A DNA stretch of 64,000 nucleotides. Origin: Labilibaculum euxinicum. GTDB taxonomy: Bacteria; Bacteroidota; Bacteroidia; Bacteroidales; Marinifilaceae. The translations under genes were made by a program, and so were the position numbers. The stretch covers positions 186,001-250,000 of the forward strand of contig NZ_WTCR01000003.1 of NCBI RefSeq assembly GCF_009795715.1. The letters run 5' to 3'. A model generated the notes under the pieces. That model was not told where the DNA came from and ran no database searches. It was given only the letters and a program-made list of their open reading frames with translations. The first letter of the stretch is position 1. Each line of letters opens with the position of its first letter. Shown here piece by piece: positions 56,352 to 64,000 of this stretch.

Positions 56352-57332
56352 TCACTTTATACTCACTTTATATCCCAGTACCGGCTGGTTTTCAAAATAA
56401 ATGATCAACTCATCATCGCCTTTCTTGTTTGTTGGTACAGAAAAGTTAACGATGTTCTTTTTTAGAATAGGTTTTACGAGTTGGCCAAATTTTTCACTTT
56501 TAAAATGATAAGCAATCGGAATGCCACTTGGAACATTTGCAATTGAAAAGGCAATCTCATTTCCTTTTCGGATTGATATTAATCCATTTTCCGGATTGAT
56601 TATTTGGTAGCCTTTGCCGATGAATTCATTAAAAATGGTGGGCTGAAGGGCAAATTCTTCCCGGGTAAATTCTTTATTCAGCAGTAACCATTCCTGATTG
56701 TCAGGGTAATGTTTCATGGCAAATTCCTTTGGATCGTTATCGAAATAAGCAGGAGTATATTCTTTTAGGAATTCCATTTTGGCGTAGTCAACAGAACCAG
56801 CCGCCCAGGTAATATCTGCAAGCTTCCATTTCCCATTTATTTTTACAGCATTCCAGGCATGGTTCGAAGGCAACTTGTTGTTTCCTATCTCCGAAACAAA
56901 TCGTTTTGCAGCGCCCGGTATTATTACACATTCTATGTTTAGTATGTGGCAGATTTCCTGAAAAAGCGTAGAGTATCCTTCACACAAAGCCTTGCGGCTC
57001 TTTATTGTTTCCAATGCCAGATCTCTTCTGAACTGATCTTTTTGTGTCTGCAAATCTTCGTCCGAAGTATACGAAAAGCGGATTTTATGAGTCTTGTTTA
57101 CTCCTTTTGTTTTGTATTCAACATTCATGGCAATCCATGCAAAGGCAGCTCTGACTTTATCTTCATCCGTATTGAAATCAGTTTTTATTTTATCAGCTAA
57201 TTCCTCATAAGAGCTAAAATTTGCCGGGTATTTCGAAATGAGACCATCTATCTTATTGATCAACTGTGCATTTGCATGAGAATAAGCCAAAAAGAATAGT
57301 AAAAAGAGTATGGATTTTATGGAAGTATTCAT
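56352..57332 (-). CDS. Secreted transglutaminase-like (cysteine protease fold) protein
   Basis: A 326-residue protein with a signal peptide (ILFLLFFLAYSHANAQ). Its transglutaminase-core domain has the triad Cys in RKALCEGYSTLFQ, His in SNHAWNAVKI and Asp in KLADITWAAG. In bacteria such domains usually cleave peptides or isopeptide bonds, not crosslink them. A C-terminal beta-rich region (about 230-326) follows. It is alone, convergent with the NdpA-like gene. The specific substrate is not known. Confidence 0.88.
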   Translation of the reverse strand: MNTSIKSILFLLFFLAYSHANAQLINKIDGLISKYPANFSSYEELADKIKTDFNTDEDKVRAAFAWIAMNVEYKTKGVNKTHKIRFSYTSDEDLQTQKDQFRRDLALETIKSRKALCEGYSTLFQEICHILNIECVIIPGAAKRFVSEIGNNKLPSNHAWNAVKINGKWKLADITWAAGSVDYAKMEFLKEYTPAYFDNDPKEFAMKHYPDNQEWLLLNKEFTREEFALQPTIFNEFIGKGYQIINPENGLISIRKGNEIAFSIANVPSGIPIAYHFKSEKFGQLVKPILKKNIVNFSVPTNKKGDDELIIYFENQPVLGYKVSIK

Positions 57333-57508
57333 ATTGTTATGATGATTCAGTTTTAAATATAAATAAAAGAAACAAGAATCAAGCCTGAAAGCAAATAGTT
57401 AGGGAAGAATGATGATTTAAATTAGTCTTTAAAGGTTATCAAATTTATGATAATTATAGAATTGTTTTTTTTATTTTTAGATCTTGTTTCATCTTTCAAT
57501 CTTGTAAA

Positions 57509-58606
57509 ATGAATAGATTAATTATTATTGGAAATGGCTTTGATCTAGCTCATGGTCTCAAAACTAGTTTTAAGGATTTTATAGCTGATTACTTCGCTAA
57601 TGCTATAAATACATTTTATAGCAAAAATGAATACTCAGATTTATTATTAGATGTTAAATTCAAATTTAATGGACGAATCAATCCACTTGATATAGGTGTT
57701 GTTACTGAGGAAGATGCGTTTAAGGTATTAAAAGTCTTAGGTGGAGATAAAGGTGTATATGTTAAGATTAAATCAGTACTTCTTAATCTTGTTTTTAACA
57801 GGATAGAAACACTAGGATGGGTTGATATTGAAATGGAATATTTTAAATTACTCTTGGTTGTTAAAACGAGTAAAAGGAAAGGCTTAGATGAACTACATCA
57901 GGAATTTGAATTTATTAAAAATCTATTATCTGAGTATTTGCGGATTCAGGAAAATGATTTTGATAGAACGATTTGTTCTGAAAATATTGTAGAGTGCTTT
58001 TTAGAGGATGTAAATGATAAAGAAATAGTATCTAATGATTTTATTAAAAATGGAAGACCCGAACATATTTATTTCTTGAATTTTAATTATACTAGTATCG
58101 GTCATGAATACTTTGATAGGTTGACAGTGAATCATAAAAGTTTTAATTTCATACATGGTAGTTTAGATAAAAGGTATGGTGATCCTATTTTTGGGTTTGG
58201 GGATGAATTTGATCAAAATTATAAAGAGTTTGAAGATTTGAATGATAATGAATATTTAAAACATATAAAATCATTTGAATATTCTAAGAAGCAAAATTAC
58301 TTTTCTCTTATTCGATATATTGACGAATTGCCTTTTCAAGTATACCTTTTTGGACATTCATGTGGATTATCAGATAGAACGATGTTGAATACTTTATTTG
58401 AACACGAGAATTGTAAATCAATAAAGGTTTTCTATCATGGAGAAAAAGGAGATGAGTATGATTTTATAGATAAAATCAATAACATATCTAGACATTTTAT
58501 GGATAAGACCTTGTTGAGAAAAAGGATTGTTCCTCATGATATGTGTAGACCTATGCCACAACCAATAAAAGAACATCAAGTTAAAATAAATGGATCACTT
58601 TCTTGA
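57509..58606 (+). CDS. AbiH-family (abortive-infection-like) protein
   Basis: A 365-residue protein beginning LIIIGNGFDLAHGLKTSFKDF, the hallmark N-terminus of the AbiH family. Later blocks match too: FLNFNYTSIG, FIHGSLDKRYGDPIFGFGDE and LFGHSCGLSDRTML. AbiH was first seen in lactococcal phage exclusion; its mechanism is unknown, but the N-terminal GNGFD and HG motifs suggest nucleotide binding. It is the only defence-like gene outside the cassette island, is AT-rich compared with its neighbours and lies between a transglutaminase-like and a carboxypeptidase gene with no visible mobile element. Confidence 0.85.
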   Translation: MNRLIIIGNGFDLAHGLKTSFKDFIADYFANAINTFYSKNEYSDLLLDVKFKFNGRINPLDIGVVTEEDAFKVLKVLGGDKGVYVKIKSVLLNLVFNRIETLGWVDIEMEYFKLLLVVKTSKRKGLDELHQEFEFIKNLLSEYLRIQENDFDRTICSENIVECFLEDVNDKEIVSNDFIKNGRPEHIYFLNFNYTSIGHEYFDRLTVNHKSFNFIHGSLDKRYGDPIFGFGDEFDQNYKEFEDLNDNEYLKHIKSFEYSKKQNYFSLIRYIDELPFQVYLFGHSCGLSDRTMLNTLFEHENCKSIKVFYHGEKGDEYDFIDKINNISRHFMDKTLLRKRIVPHDMCRPMPQPIKEHQVKINGSLS

Positions 58607-58630
58607 AACAACAGAATTTACCCCACAAAA

Positions 58631-58664
58631 AAGACCCACACTCACGGAAGCTTGAGCATGGGCC
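58631..58664. terminator. Bidirectional terminator between abiH-like and M14 genes
   Basis: GACCCACACTCA and TGAGCATGGGCC pair imperfectly around a short loop, with A-rich sequence on the left and TTT on the right, between two convergent stops. Confidence 0.6.
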
Positions 58665-58699
58665 TTTCGAGTAATATACTTAGTAGTATATGCTTTTAA

Positions 58700-59854
58700 T
58701 TATCTTAGGTGATTCACCACTTGATAGATTGGCTGAAGAACAGATTCTCCCAATAAAATACTCCTTTCGGGAGACCAACCATATTCAGGGTCTGGTAAAT
58801 CATTATTGTCCTTGAATGGCATTTCAATTGTCAAAGATAAACATTTATATCTTTCTCCAATGTGTTTCGAGCAAATTGCTAAATTTCCAGTTCCAGGTTC
58901 GTTCTTGGGATAGCCGTGAGTGTCCTGAAAATCAGGGCATAAATCAATCCATGAACCAATGAATTTTTCCGTTAATTTTTTCAATCTTTCATCGAAGGAA
59001 GGGATGCCTTCTATTCCCGAAATAAAATTATAAGGCAAAGTTTCATCTCCGTGGATATCCAGATTTAAGTCACAGCCATACTCGTCCATTAAATTACGCA
59101 CATGGAAAACTTCAGGACTGTTTTCAATCGAAGGTTCGGCCCATTCGCGGTTGTAGTTAAATCCTTTTGTGTTTACGCGTAAATTGCCTGCAATACTGCC
59201 ATCAATATTCATGTTAGGCACCAAATAAAAAACAGCTTTATTTAGCAAACTTCTCGAAACCGGATCATCCTGATCCAAAAGGCGGTCAATTAAACCCTGC
59301 ATAAACCATTCGGCCATGGGCTCGCCGGGATGCTGACGGGCAATTACCCAAATGCTTTTTTTCGTTTCGTCGGCTTCACCAACAATCAACATATCAATGT
59401 CTTTTCCTTCCACCGTTTTTCCAATCGAAACCAATTCACACTCCGGCGACATTTGTGCCTGATGAACTAAATTTAAATGCTGATCGTAGGTGTAAGGAGC
59501 AAAGTAAGCGTAATAAACCGAGTTATAAAGTGGCGTATGCTCAATAATCAACTCTTTGCCATCGTAATTCGATGGAACCCGAAACCAATTCTCACGATCG
59601 TAGGATGCCACAGTTTGGTAGCCTTCATATCCTTCCGGATAAGATGCTTTACCGGCATTTGTAATCCGCATTTTAACAGATTCTTCCATTGCGCCCATCA
59701 ATCTGAAATGGAACCATTGAAAAAATTCAGAATTTGTGTCGTTGGGGATGCTTAGCTGTATGTTTTGAGGATTGGCGGCATCAATAACTTCAATTTTACC
59801 GCCATCAAAATTCGATGAAATATTCATGTGTGTGTCGTTTTTTTTGTGATTCAT
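58700..59854 (-). CDS. M14-family zinc carboxypeptidase, cytosolic (AGBL/CCP-like)
   Basis: A 384-residue protein without signal peptide. An N-terminal beta-sandwich (about 1-125) precedes an M14 catalytic domain with zinc ligands HxxE in ARQHPGEPMAEWF and His in NLDIHGDE. NYNREW supplies the substrate-binding Asn/Arg, and the catalytic Glu is near SLTIEMPFK. The layout is that of cytosolic carboxypeptidases that trim C-terminal residues. Either the first ATG (59854) or the one at 59827 (MNISSNFDGG) may be used. Confidence 0.9.
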   Translation of the reverse strand: MNHKKNDTHMNISSNFDGGKIEVIDAANPQNIQLSIPNDTNSEFFQWFHFRLMGAMEESVKMRITNAGKASYPEGYEGYQTVASYDRENWFRVPSNYDGKELIIEHTPLYNSVYYAYFAPYTYDQHLNLVHQAQMSPECELVSIGKTVEGKDIDMLIVGEADETKKSIWVIARQHPGEPMAEWFMQGLIDRLLDQDDPVSRSLLNKAVFYLVPNMNIDGSIAGNLRVNTKGFNYNREWAEPSIENSPEVFHVRNLMDEYGCDLNLDIHGDETLPYNFISGIEGIPSFDERLKKLTEKFIGSWIDLCPDFQDTHGYPKNEPGTGNLAICSKHIGERYKCLSLTIEMPFKDNNDLPDPEYGWSPERSILLGESVLQPIYQVVNHLR

Positions 59855-60049
59855 TCAAAGGTAGATTTTTTGATTTTTACAGACAAGGAAACTGTTGAAT
59901 TCTTATATTGCGATGCCGGAGTACTAATTCACGATTAGTAAACGTTTAAATAATCACAAATTCTTCTATTTTTGGAAGTCTGTTTATCAAGGAAATATTA
60001 TTTCTTTATTTTTGCAGAGTAGTCCTGTATTTATTTTTAATTCAAACTA

Positions 60050-61120
60050 ATGATCAATTTGTTTCGTCTGAAAGACAACCGTTCAAAAAAGTGGAAGTTT
60101 GTAGTGTTTGCTGTAATGCTTGTATTAGTTGTAACAGGATCGGTACTTTTTAAACTTTATCAGGATATTTTCTCAGCAAACATTAATTTGGGCGAAGAAG
60201 AAACCAGCTTACTGTACATACCCACCAATTCAAATCAGGCAGATGTTTTGCAAATTCTAAATGAAAAAGGCTGCCTGAAAAACAGCTCTTCCTTTCAGTG
60301 GGTTATGGAGAAGAAAAATTTCGCAAATCACATTCATCCGGGGCGTTACGAAATTAAAAATGGCATGAGCAATAATGAATTAATAAATTTATTGCGCTCA
60401 GGCATTCAAACGCCACTCAATCTTACTTTTAATAATACCCGCACTTTAGAAGATTTTGCGGGCAAAATAGCTGCTCAAATCGAGGCCGATTCAATTAGCA
60501 TCCTATCGCTGTTAAAAGACGAATCTAAATTGCAGAAATACGGATTTGCACCTCATACCATTATAGGAATGTTTATCCCCAACACCTATCAGGTATATTG
60601 GAATTTAGATGCAGAAAATTTTATTGAGAGAATGCATACAGAGTATGGTAAGTTTTGGAATATTGAGCGCTTGCAAAAAGCTGAAAATATTGGTCTTTCA
60701 CCTATTCAGGTGAGCACGCTGGCATCAATTGTCGATGAGGAAACCGTTAAAAAAGATGAAAAGAAACGTGTTGCAGGTGTTTACATGAATCGCTTAAACC
60801 GTAAAATTAAATTGGATGCCGATCCAACTTTAAAGTTTGCTTTGGGCGATTTCACCATACGCAGGGTTCTTAACAAACACAAAACAATCGATTCTCCATA
60901 CAACACCTATAAATATCGCGGACTACCTCCGGGACCAATTCGTCAGCCATCTATTTCCGGTATCGAAGCCGTTCTAAACTACGAAAAACACAAATACTAC
61001 TACTTTTGTGCCAGTCCCGAATTCAATGGATATCACGTATTTGCCAAATCCTTGCGCGAACACAATCAAAATGCAAGTCGCTATCAAAGAGCGCTCAATC
61101 AAAGAGGCATCATGAAATAA
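60050..61120 (+). CDS. mltG: Endolytic murein transglycosylase MltG
   Basis: MltG cleaves nascent glycan strands beside PBP transpeptidases and so sets glycan length in peptidoglycan. The 356-residue protein has one N-terminal membrane segment (VVFAVMLVLVVTGSVLFKL), a LysM-like linker region and the YceG/MltG domain. The catalytic Glu is in LASIVDEETV; VYMNRL, DADPTLKFA and LPPGPIRQPSISGIEA are further signatures. TATTTTTG at 60007-60014 is a candidate -7 box. Confidence 0.96.
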   Translation: MINLFRLKDNRSKKWKFVVFAVMLVLVVTGSVLFKLYQDIFSANINLGEEETSLLYIPTNSNQADVLQILNEKGCLKNSSSFQWVMEKKNFANHIHPGRYEIKNGMSNNELINLLRSGIQTPLNLTFNNTRTLEDFAGKIAAQIEADSISILSLLKDESKLQKYGFAPHTIIGMFIPNTYQVYWNLDAENFIERMHTEYGKFWNIERLQKAENIGLSPIQVSTLASIVDEETVKKDEKKRVAGVYMNRLNRKIKLDADPTLKFALGDFTIRRVLNKHKTIDSPYNTYKYRGLPPGPIRQPSISGIEAVLNYEKHKYYYFCASPEFNGYHVFAKSLREHNQNASRYQRALNQRGIMK

Positions 61121-61167
61121 TTAGTACTTCTGCTATTTACGGGTTGTAATTTTCAGGCTTTTATTGA

Positions 61168-61199
61168 GAATACACTGTATGGCAAATGTCAGTGTATTC
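61168..61199. terminator. Perfect inverted repeat between mltG and the HxlR gene
   Basis: GAATACACTG (61168-61177) and CAGTGTATTC (61190-61199) are exact reverse complements with a 12-nt loop between convergent genes. No T-run follows, so it is a probable but unusual terminator. Confidence 0.55.
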
Positions 61200-61214
61200 A
61201 TAACGGATATCTGC

Positions 61215-61589
61215 TTACTTTTTAAATCTTTCTCTGGACCTTTTGATTGCCGGCATATTGGAAACCGCCCATTTCGTTAAATTATCCACATGGGGAACAA
61301 GAGATTTACCTAAGTCTGTAATTTCGTACTCAACTTTAGGAGGAATTTCCGGATAAATAGTTCGAAGAATAAATCCGTCAGCCTCTAATTTTCTTAATGT
61401 AACAGTCAGCATTTTTTGAGATATATCTGAACCAACTTCTTTATTGATTTCATTGAAACGCAGCTTCTGCTTTTCGCCTAAAATCAGTAATACAAGAATA
61501 GACCACTTATCACCAAAGCGATCTAAAACCGTTCTGACAGGACAATTTGTAATATCCCATTCACTTTTTTTTATTTCTTTTCCCATCAT
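61215..61589 (-). CDS. HxlR-family winged-helix regulator
   Basis: A 124-residue MarR-like regulator of the HxlR type. CPVRTVLDRFGDKWSILVLLIL with the single N-terminal Cys, then ISQKMLTVTLRKLEADGFILRTIYPEIPPKVEYEITDLG (recognition helix and wing) are diagnostic. HxlR proteins sense electrophiles or oxidants, often through that cysteine. It diverges from an NmrA-like reductase gene (145 nt apart), which is its likely target. Confidence 0.93.
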   Translation of the reverse strand: MMGKEIKKSEWDITNCPVRTVLDRFGDKWSILVLLILGEKQKLRFNEINKEVGSDISQKMLTVTLRKLEADGFILRTIYPEIPPKVEYEITDLGKSLVPHVDNLTKWAVSNMPAIKRSRERFKK

Positions 61590-61672
61590 AGATCTTTGAT
61601 TATCAACAATAGTTACCTTGAAGTTAGTTTAGAACAAGGATGTACCTTATTGGTCGTTTTTACAAACTAATA

Positions 61673-61734
61673 TATCTTTGCTATACAAAAGTAAGTATAA
61701 AACTTTTATATAGTAAGTTTAAATAAAATATAAG
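61673..61734 (+). promoter_or_regulatory. Promoter and candidate HxlR operator of the NmrA-like gene
   Basis: TATCTTTG at 61673-61680 is a full -7 element. Just downstream, two direct AGTAAGT copies (about 61690 and 61713) flank the palindrome ATAAAACTTTTAT. The placement within the transcript start would suit repression by the divergent HxlR protein. Confidence 0.5.
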
Positions 61735-62604
61735 ATGGAAAAAATTTTAGTAACTGGCGCAACAGGACATTTGGGAAATATTGTAGTTGAAAATCTACTT
61801 AAAAAAGTTTCCGCCGGTCAAATTTCAATTTTAGTTCGGGATGAATCCAAAGCACAGGCTTTAAAAGCAAAAGGTGTAACTGTTAATATCGGAAGTTACC
61901 AGGATATCCATTCATTAAATAATGCGATGAAGGGTATAGATAAAGTTTTGCTAATCTCATCAAGTGATTTTAATGATAGAATCGGTCAGCATAAAAATGT
62001 GGTTGATGCTGCTAAACAAGCAGGAGTGAAACATATCTTATATACAGGTGTTGCATTGAAAGATATTGCAGCATCTCCTTTACAGCCATTGCTTCAGGAT
62101 CATTTTCAAACAGAAGATTACATAAAAGCAAGCGGGCTTTCATTTACTTTTTTGCAAAATAGTTTGTATGCAGAGGTGATTCCAATGTTTGTAGGTGAAG
62201 ATGTTTTGAAAACAGGTATTTTCTTTCCTGCAGGTGAGGGTAAAGTGCCTTTTGCTGTCAGAAAAGATTTGGGAGAAGCTATTGCAATTATTTTGGCAGG
62301 TGAAGGACACGAAAACAAAACCTATCACTTAACGGCATCAAAAACCTATTCATTTGCGGATATTGCTGCTGAACTTACCACATTGTCAGGCAAAAAAGTA
62401 AATTACACCAGTCCGGAAGATGATGCATTTGAAGATATGTTAAAGCAATTTGGTTTGCCCGAAGAAATTGTATTGATGTCCGTTTTGTTTGCCAAAGGAA
62501 TTAAGAATAATGATTTTAATATGGCTGACGGTACTTTAGAGAGTATTTTGGGACGGGAACAAACGGATTTAAGAATGTTCCTTAAAGAAGCTTTTAATTT
62601 GTAA
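61735..62604 (+). CDS. NAD(P)-binding reductase of the NmrA/QorB-like SDR group
   Basis: A 289-residue atypical short-chain dehydrogenase. The N-terminal Rossmann motif VTGATGHLGNIVVENLL, the VKHILYTGVAL segment and the LQNSLYAEVIPMF region (about 140-150) match NmrA-like and QorB-like quinone or NADPH-sensing proteins. It lacks the classical YxxxK tyrosine. It is divergent from an HxlR regulator, the usual set-up for an electrophile- or quinone-responsive reductase. Confidence 0.9.
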   Translation: MEKILVTGATGHLGNIVVENLLKKVSAGQISILVRDESKAQALKAKGVTVNIGSYQDIHSLNNAMKGIDKVLLISSSDFNDRIGQHKNVVDAAKQAGVKHILYTGVALKDIAASPLQPLLQDHFQTEDYIKASGLSFTFLQNSLYAEVIPMFVGEDVLKTGIFFPAGEGKVPFAVRKDLGEAIAIILAGEGHENKTYHLTASKTYSFADIAAELTTLSGKKVNYTSPEDDAFEDMLKQFGLPEEIVLMSVLFAKGIKNNDFNMADGTLESILGREQTDLRMFLKEAFNL

Positions 62605-62937
62605 TAGCACTGGCAGGTTTTTTTGATTCATGAAAAATTAAAACCTCCTTCATTTTCTAAAAGCGGAAAGGAAGGGGGGGATTATTACAGCACTTAAGTT
62701 CACCAATCAAATTAAAACTGAACTTTTCGGACATCCTCTTTTTTTTGCTGACCGAATATTTACGTTCCATAAACCGTGAATTCTATATCTGTAAATTCAG
62801 GATCAGTGGAAGAGGAATGCCGGAAGAGAAAGCTTTGCATAATTAAACGCAACCGGCTTGAAAAATAAGAGTTGCGTCTCACATTTTGTATCAAAGGATT
62901 TATTATCATTGCAACAAAGTAAATTGAATTGAGAGCA
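62605..62937. other. Intergenic region upstream of the EamA gene
   Basis: 333 nt without a supported gene. A purine-rich GGAAAGGAAGGGGGGG at about 62665 with CCTCCTT before it may fold as the end of the upstream transcript. No complete promoter match was found. Confidence 0.4.
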
Positions 62938-63867
62938 ATGATTGGAACACAGACAAAAGGAACCATTATGGTACTTTTATCAGCAGTATTTTTTGGACTG
63001 CTGCCTTTTTTTGCCATTAAAACCTATGCCGAAGGTTTTGATGTGAGTAACCTGTTGTTGTACAGATTCAGTTTTGCATTTGTGCTGATTGGTTTGTTTT
63101 GTATCTACAAAAAGATTAGTATCCGAATCAATAAAAAACAATTTTTTCTGCTGCTGATTCTCGCATTTGTAGGAACCATGATGACCACCTACACACTTTT
63201 TTTATCCTATCAGTATATTTCGTCGGGATTGGCAAGCACACTTCATTTTGTGTACCCCATTATCACCATTGTTTTTGCAGGCATCGTCTACAAAGAGAAA
63301 TTTACACTGAAAAAATTAACGGCTCTCTTCTTATCAATTGTTGGCATTGCCTTGTTATCCTTAGGTGGTGGTGCAGCAATTAATGCAACAGGTGTTTTAT
63401 GGGCTTTGGTGTCAGGTTTATTTTACGCCATCTACATTTTGTGCATGGCCAATCCCGAATTAAGGAAAATTTCGCCCTACAGCGTTGCTTTTTGGATTTT
63501 TGGCATCTCTGCAATTTTGTTCTTTGGCAAATGCTTCTTCACAAATAATATCAACACAAATCCTGGTATTCTGTCCATATTTTATATCGTAAATCTTAGC
63601 TTTTGGTCTACTTTTTTGTCGGTTGTTTTATTCTATATGGGCATGAAACATACCGGTCCGGGGAATGCGTCTCTTCTGTCAACACTTGAACCTCTTACCG
63701 GAGTTATGGTAGGAGTGTTTGTATTTAATGATGTAATGGACTTAAAAAGTTCTTTGGCCATTCTTCTCATATTGACTTCTGTTTTTATGGTGATGCAAAA
63801 CAATAAGAAACCAAACTACCGAATGCTTTTTATCAAATTAACTCCCCGCAGACTAAGGAGAGCTTAA
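62938..63867 (+). CDS. EamA/DMT-family transporter
   Basis: About 309 residues with ten predicted membrane segments in two EamA repeats; the internal similarity is visible around LLSAVFFGLLPFFAIK and WALVSGLFYAIYILCM. Proteins of this drug/metabolite transporter superfamily export amino acids, metabolites or nucleotide sugars; the cargo cannot be told. The end motif ASLLSTLEPLTGVMVGVFVF is typical. Start placed at ATG 62938, since the longer frame starts with TTG. Confidence 0.92.
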   Translation: MIGTQTKGTIMVLLSAVFFGLLPFFAIKTYAEGFDVSNLLLYRFSFAFVLIGLFCIYKKISIRINKKQFFLLLILAFVGTMMTTYTLFLSYQYISSGLASTLHFVYPIITIVFAGIVYKEKFTLKKLTALFLSIVGIALLSLGGGAAINATGVLWALVSGLFYAIYILCMANPELRKISPYSVAFWIFGISAILFFGKCFFTNNINTNPGILSIFYIVNLSFWSTFLSVVLFYMGMKHTGPGNASLLSTLEPLTGVMVGVFVFNDVMDLKSSLAILLILTSVFMVMQNNKKPNYRMLFIKLTPRRLRRA

Positions 63868-64000
63868 TGTTTTAATAGGAGAGCTATATCAGATTAACAT
63901 CAAAATTGATCCTGCAAAATGTTTCTTTTCAGCTATCTTCGTTAAAAAATGCAGGGAAACTCGGCTGTCCTTTATAACCGAGAATTATTCATTCATAAAT
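63868..64000. other. Window end, intergenic
   Basis: No gene is seen. CTCGG and CCGAG (about 63959-63981) form a weak hairpin, and TATCTTCG at about 63933 resembles a -7 box that would serve a gene beyond the window. Confidence 0.35.

Noticed and set aside
1-64000. tRNA, rRNA or riboswitch genes
   Set aside because: No tRNA-like CCA-end cloverleaf, rRNA segment or recognised riboswitch core was noticed on reading; a covariance search was not possible here.

Overview
The window is chromosomal DNA of a low-GC Bacteroidota bacterium, most likely of the Bacteroidales/Marinilabiliales type; I cannot fix the genus from sequence alone. Pointers are the Bacteroidota promoter style (TTTG, about 20 nt, TAnnTTTG, perfect in front of rpoD and close to it in front of hutH), the short primary sigma factor without a long N-terminal region, the TamA/TamB pair, the 665-residue urocanase, and the many secreted proteins with 'AQ'-type signal-peptide ends. 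No rRNA, tRNA, CRISPR array or prophage was seen.

Layout. 0-2.7 kb: tail of ffh, folD, a 21-bp minisatellite with a doubtful ORF, small membrane proteins and a CPBP protease. 2.7-9.1 kb: tamA-tamB on the minus strand. 9.2-10.9 kb: cupin, 2OG-Fe(II) oxygenase, J-domain protein. 11.1-16.7 kb: histidine degradation, with a LysR regulator diverging from hutH-hutU-hutG. 16.7-25.3 kb: a foreign-looking island in which every protein gene except one is on the minus strand. 25.3-26.4 kb: about 1 kb without genes holding a perfect 17-bp inverted repeat and eight 41/42-bp tandem repeats. 26.4-37.5 kb: DUF255 thioredoxin-fold protein, M48 lipoprotein peptidase, rhomboid protease, FtsE-like ATPase, and a TPR protein/beta-barrel/secreted protein trio. 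37.8-53.2 kb: mostly housekeeping genes (gyrB, LOG protein, hybrid histidine kinase, dapF, HtrA/Deg protease, rpoD, uvrB, nuclease, HAD hydrolase, Spy-like protein, hcp). 53.3-64 kb: PepSY membrane protein, NdpA-like protein, transglutaminase-like protein, AbiH-like protein, M14 carboxypeptidase, mltG, an HxlR regulator diverging from an NmrA-like reductase, and an EamA transporter.

The most interesting part is the island at 16.75-25.34 kb. It looks like a gene-cassette array without an integrase (a CALIN). There are six minus-strand units. Five have an RYYYAAC-like core (plus strand) 7-48 nt upstream of a start codon, and the sixth has a weaker one. One complete attC-like hairpin (23505-23579) lies between two of them. 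A group II intron encoding a reverse transcriptase without an endonuclease domain sits inside a second attC-like hairpin, opposite in orientation to the cassettes, as expected for attC-targeting group IIC introns. Two more intron 3' ends lie directly behind two other cassette genes. The cargo includes an ImmA/IrrE-PIN toxin-antitoxin-like pair, a serine hydrolase, a possible EreA/ChaN-fold protein and a secreted YD-repeat-like protein.

The second striking point is rpoD. Its promoter, both ends and downstream terminator are intact, but the reading frame is broken by an inferred net 38-nt loss that removes the conserved region 2.3-2.4 motif. Because rpoD should be essential, either the assembly is wrong here, or a second copy exists, or something unusual rescues it.
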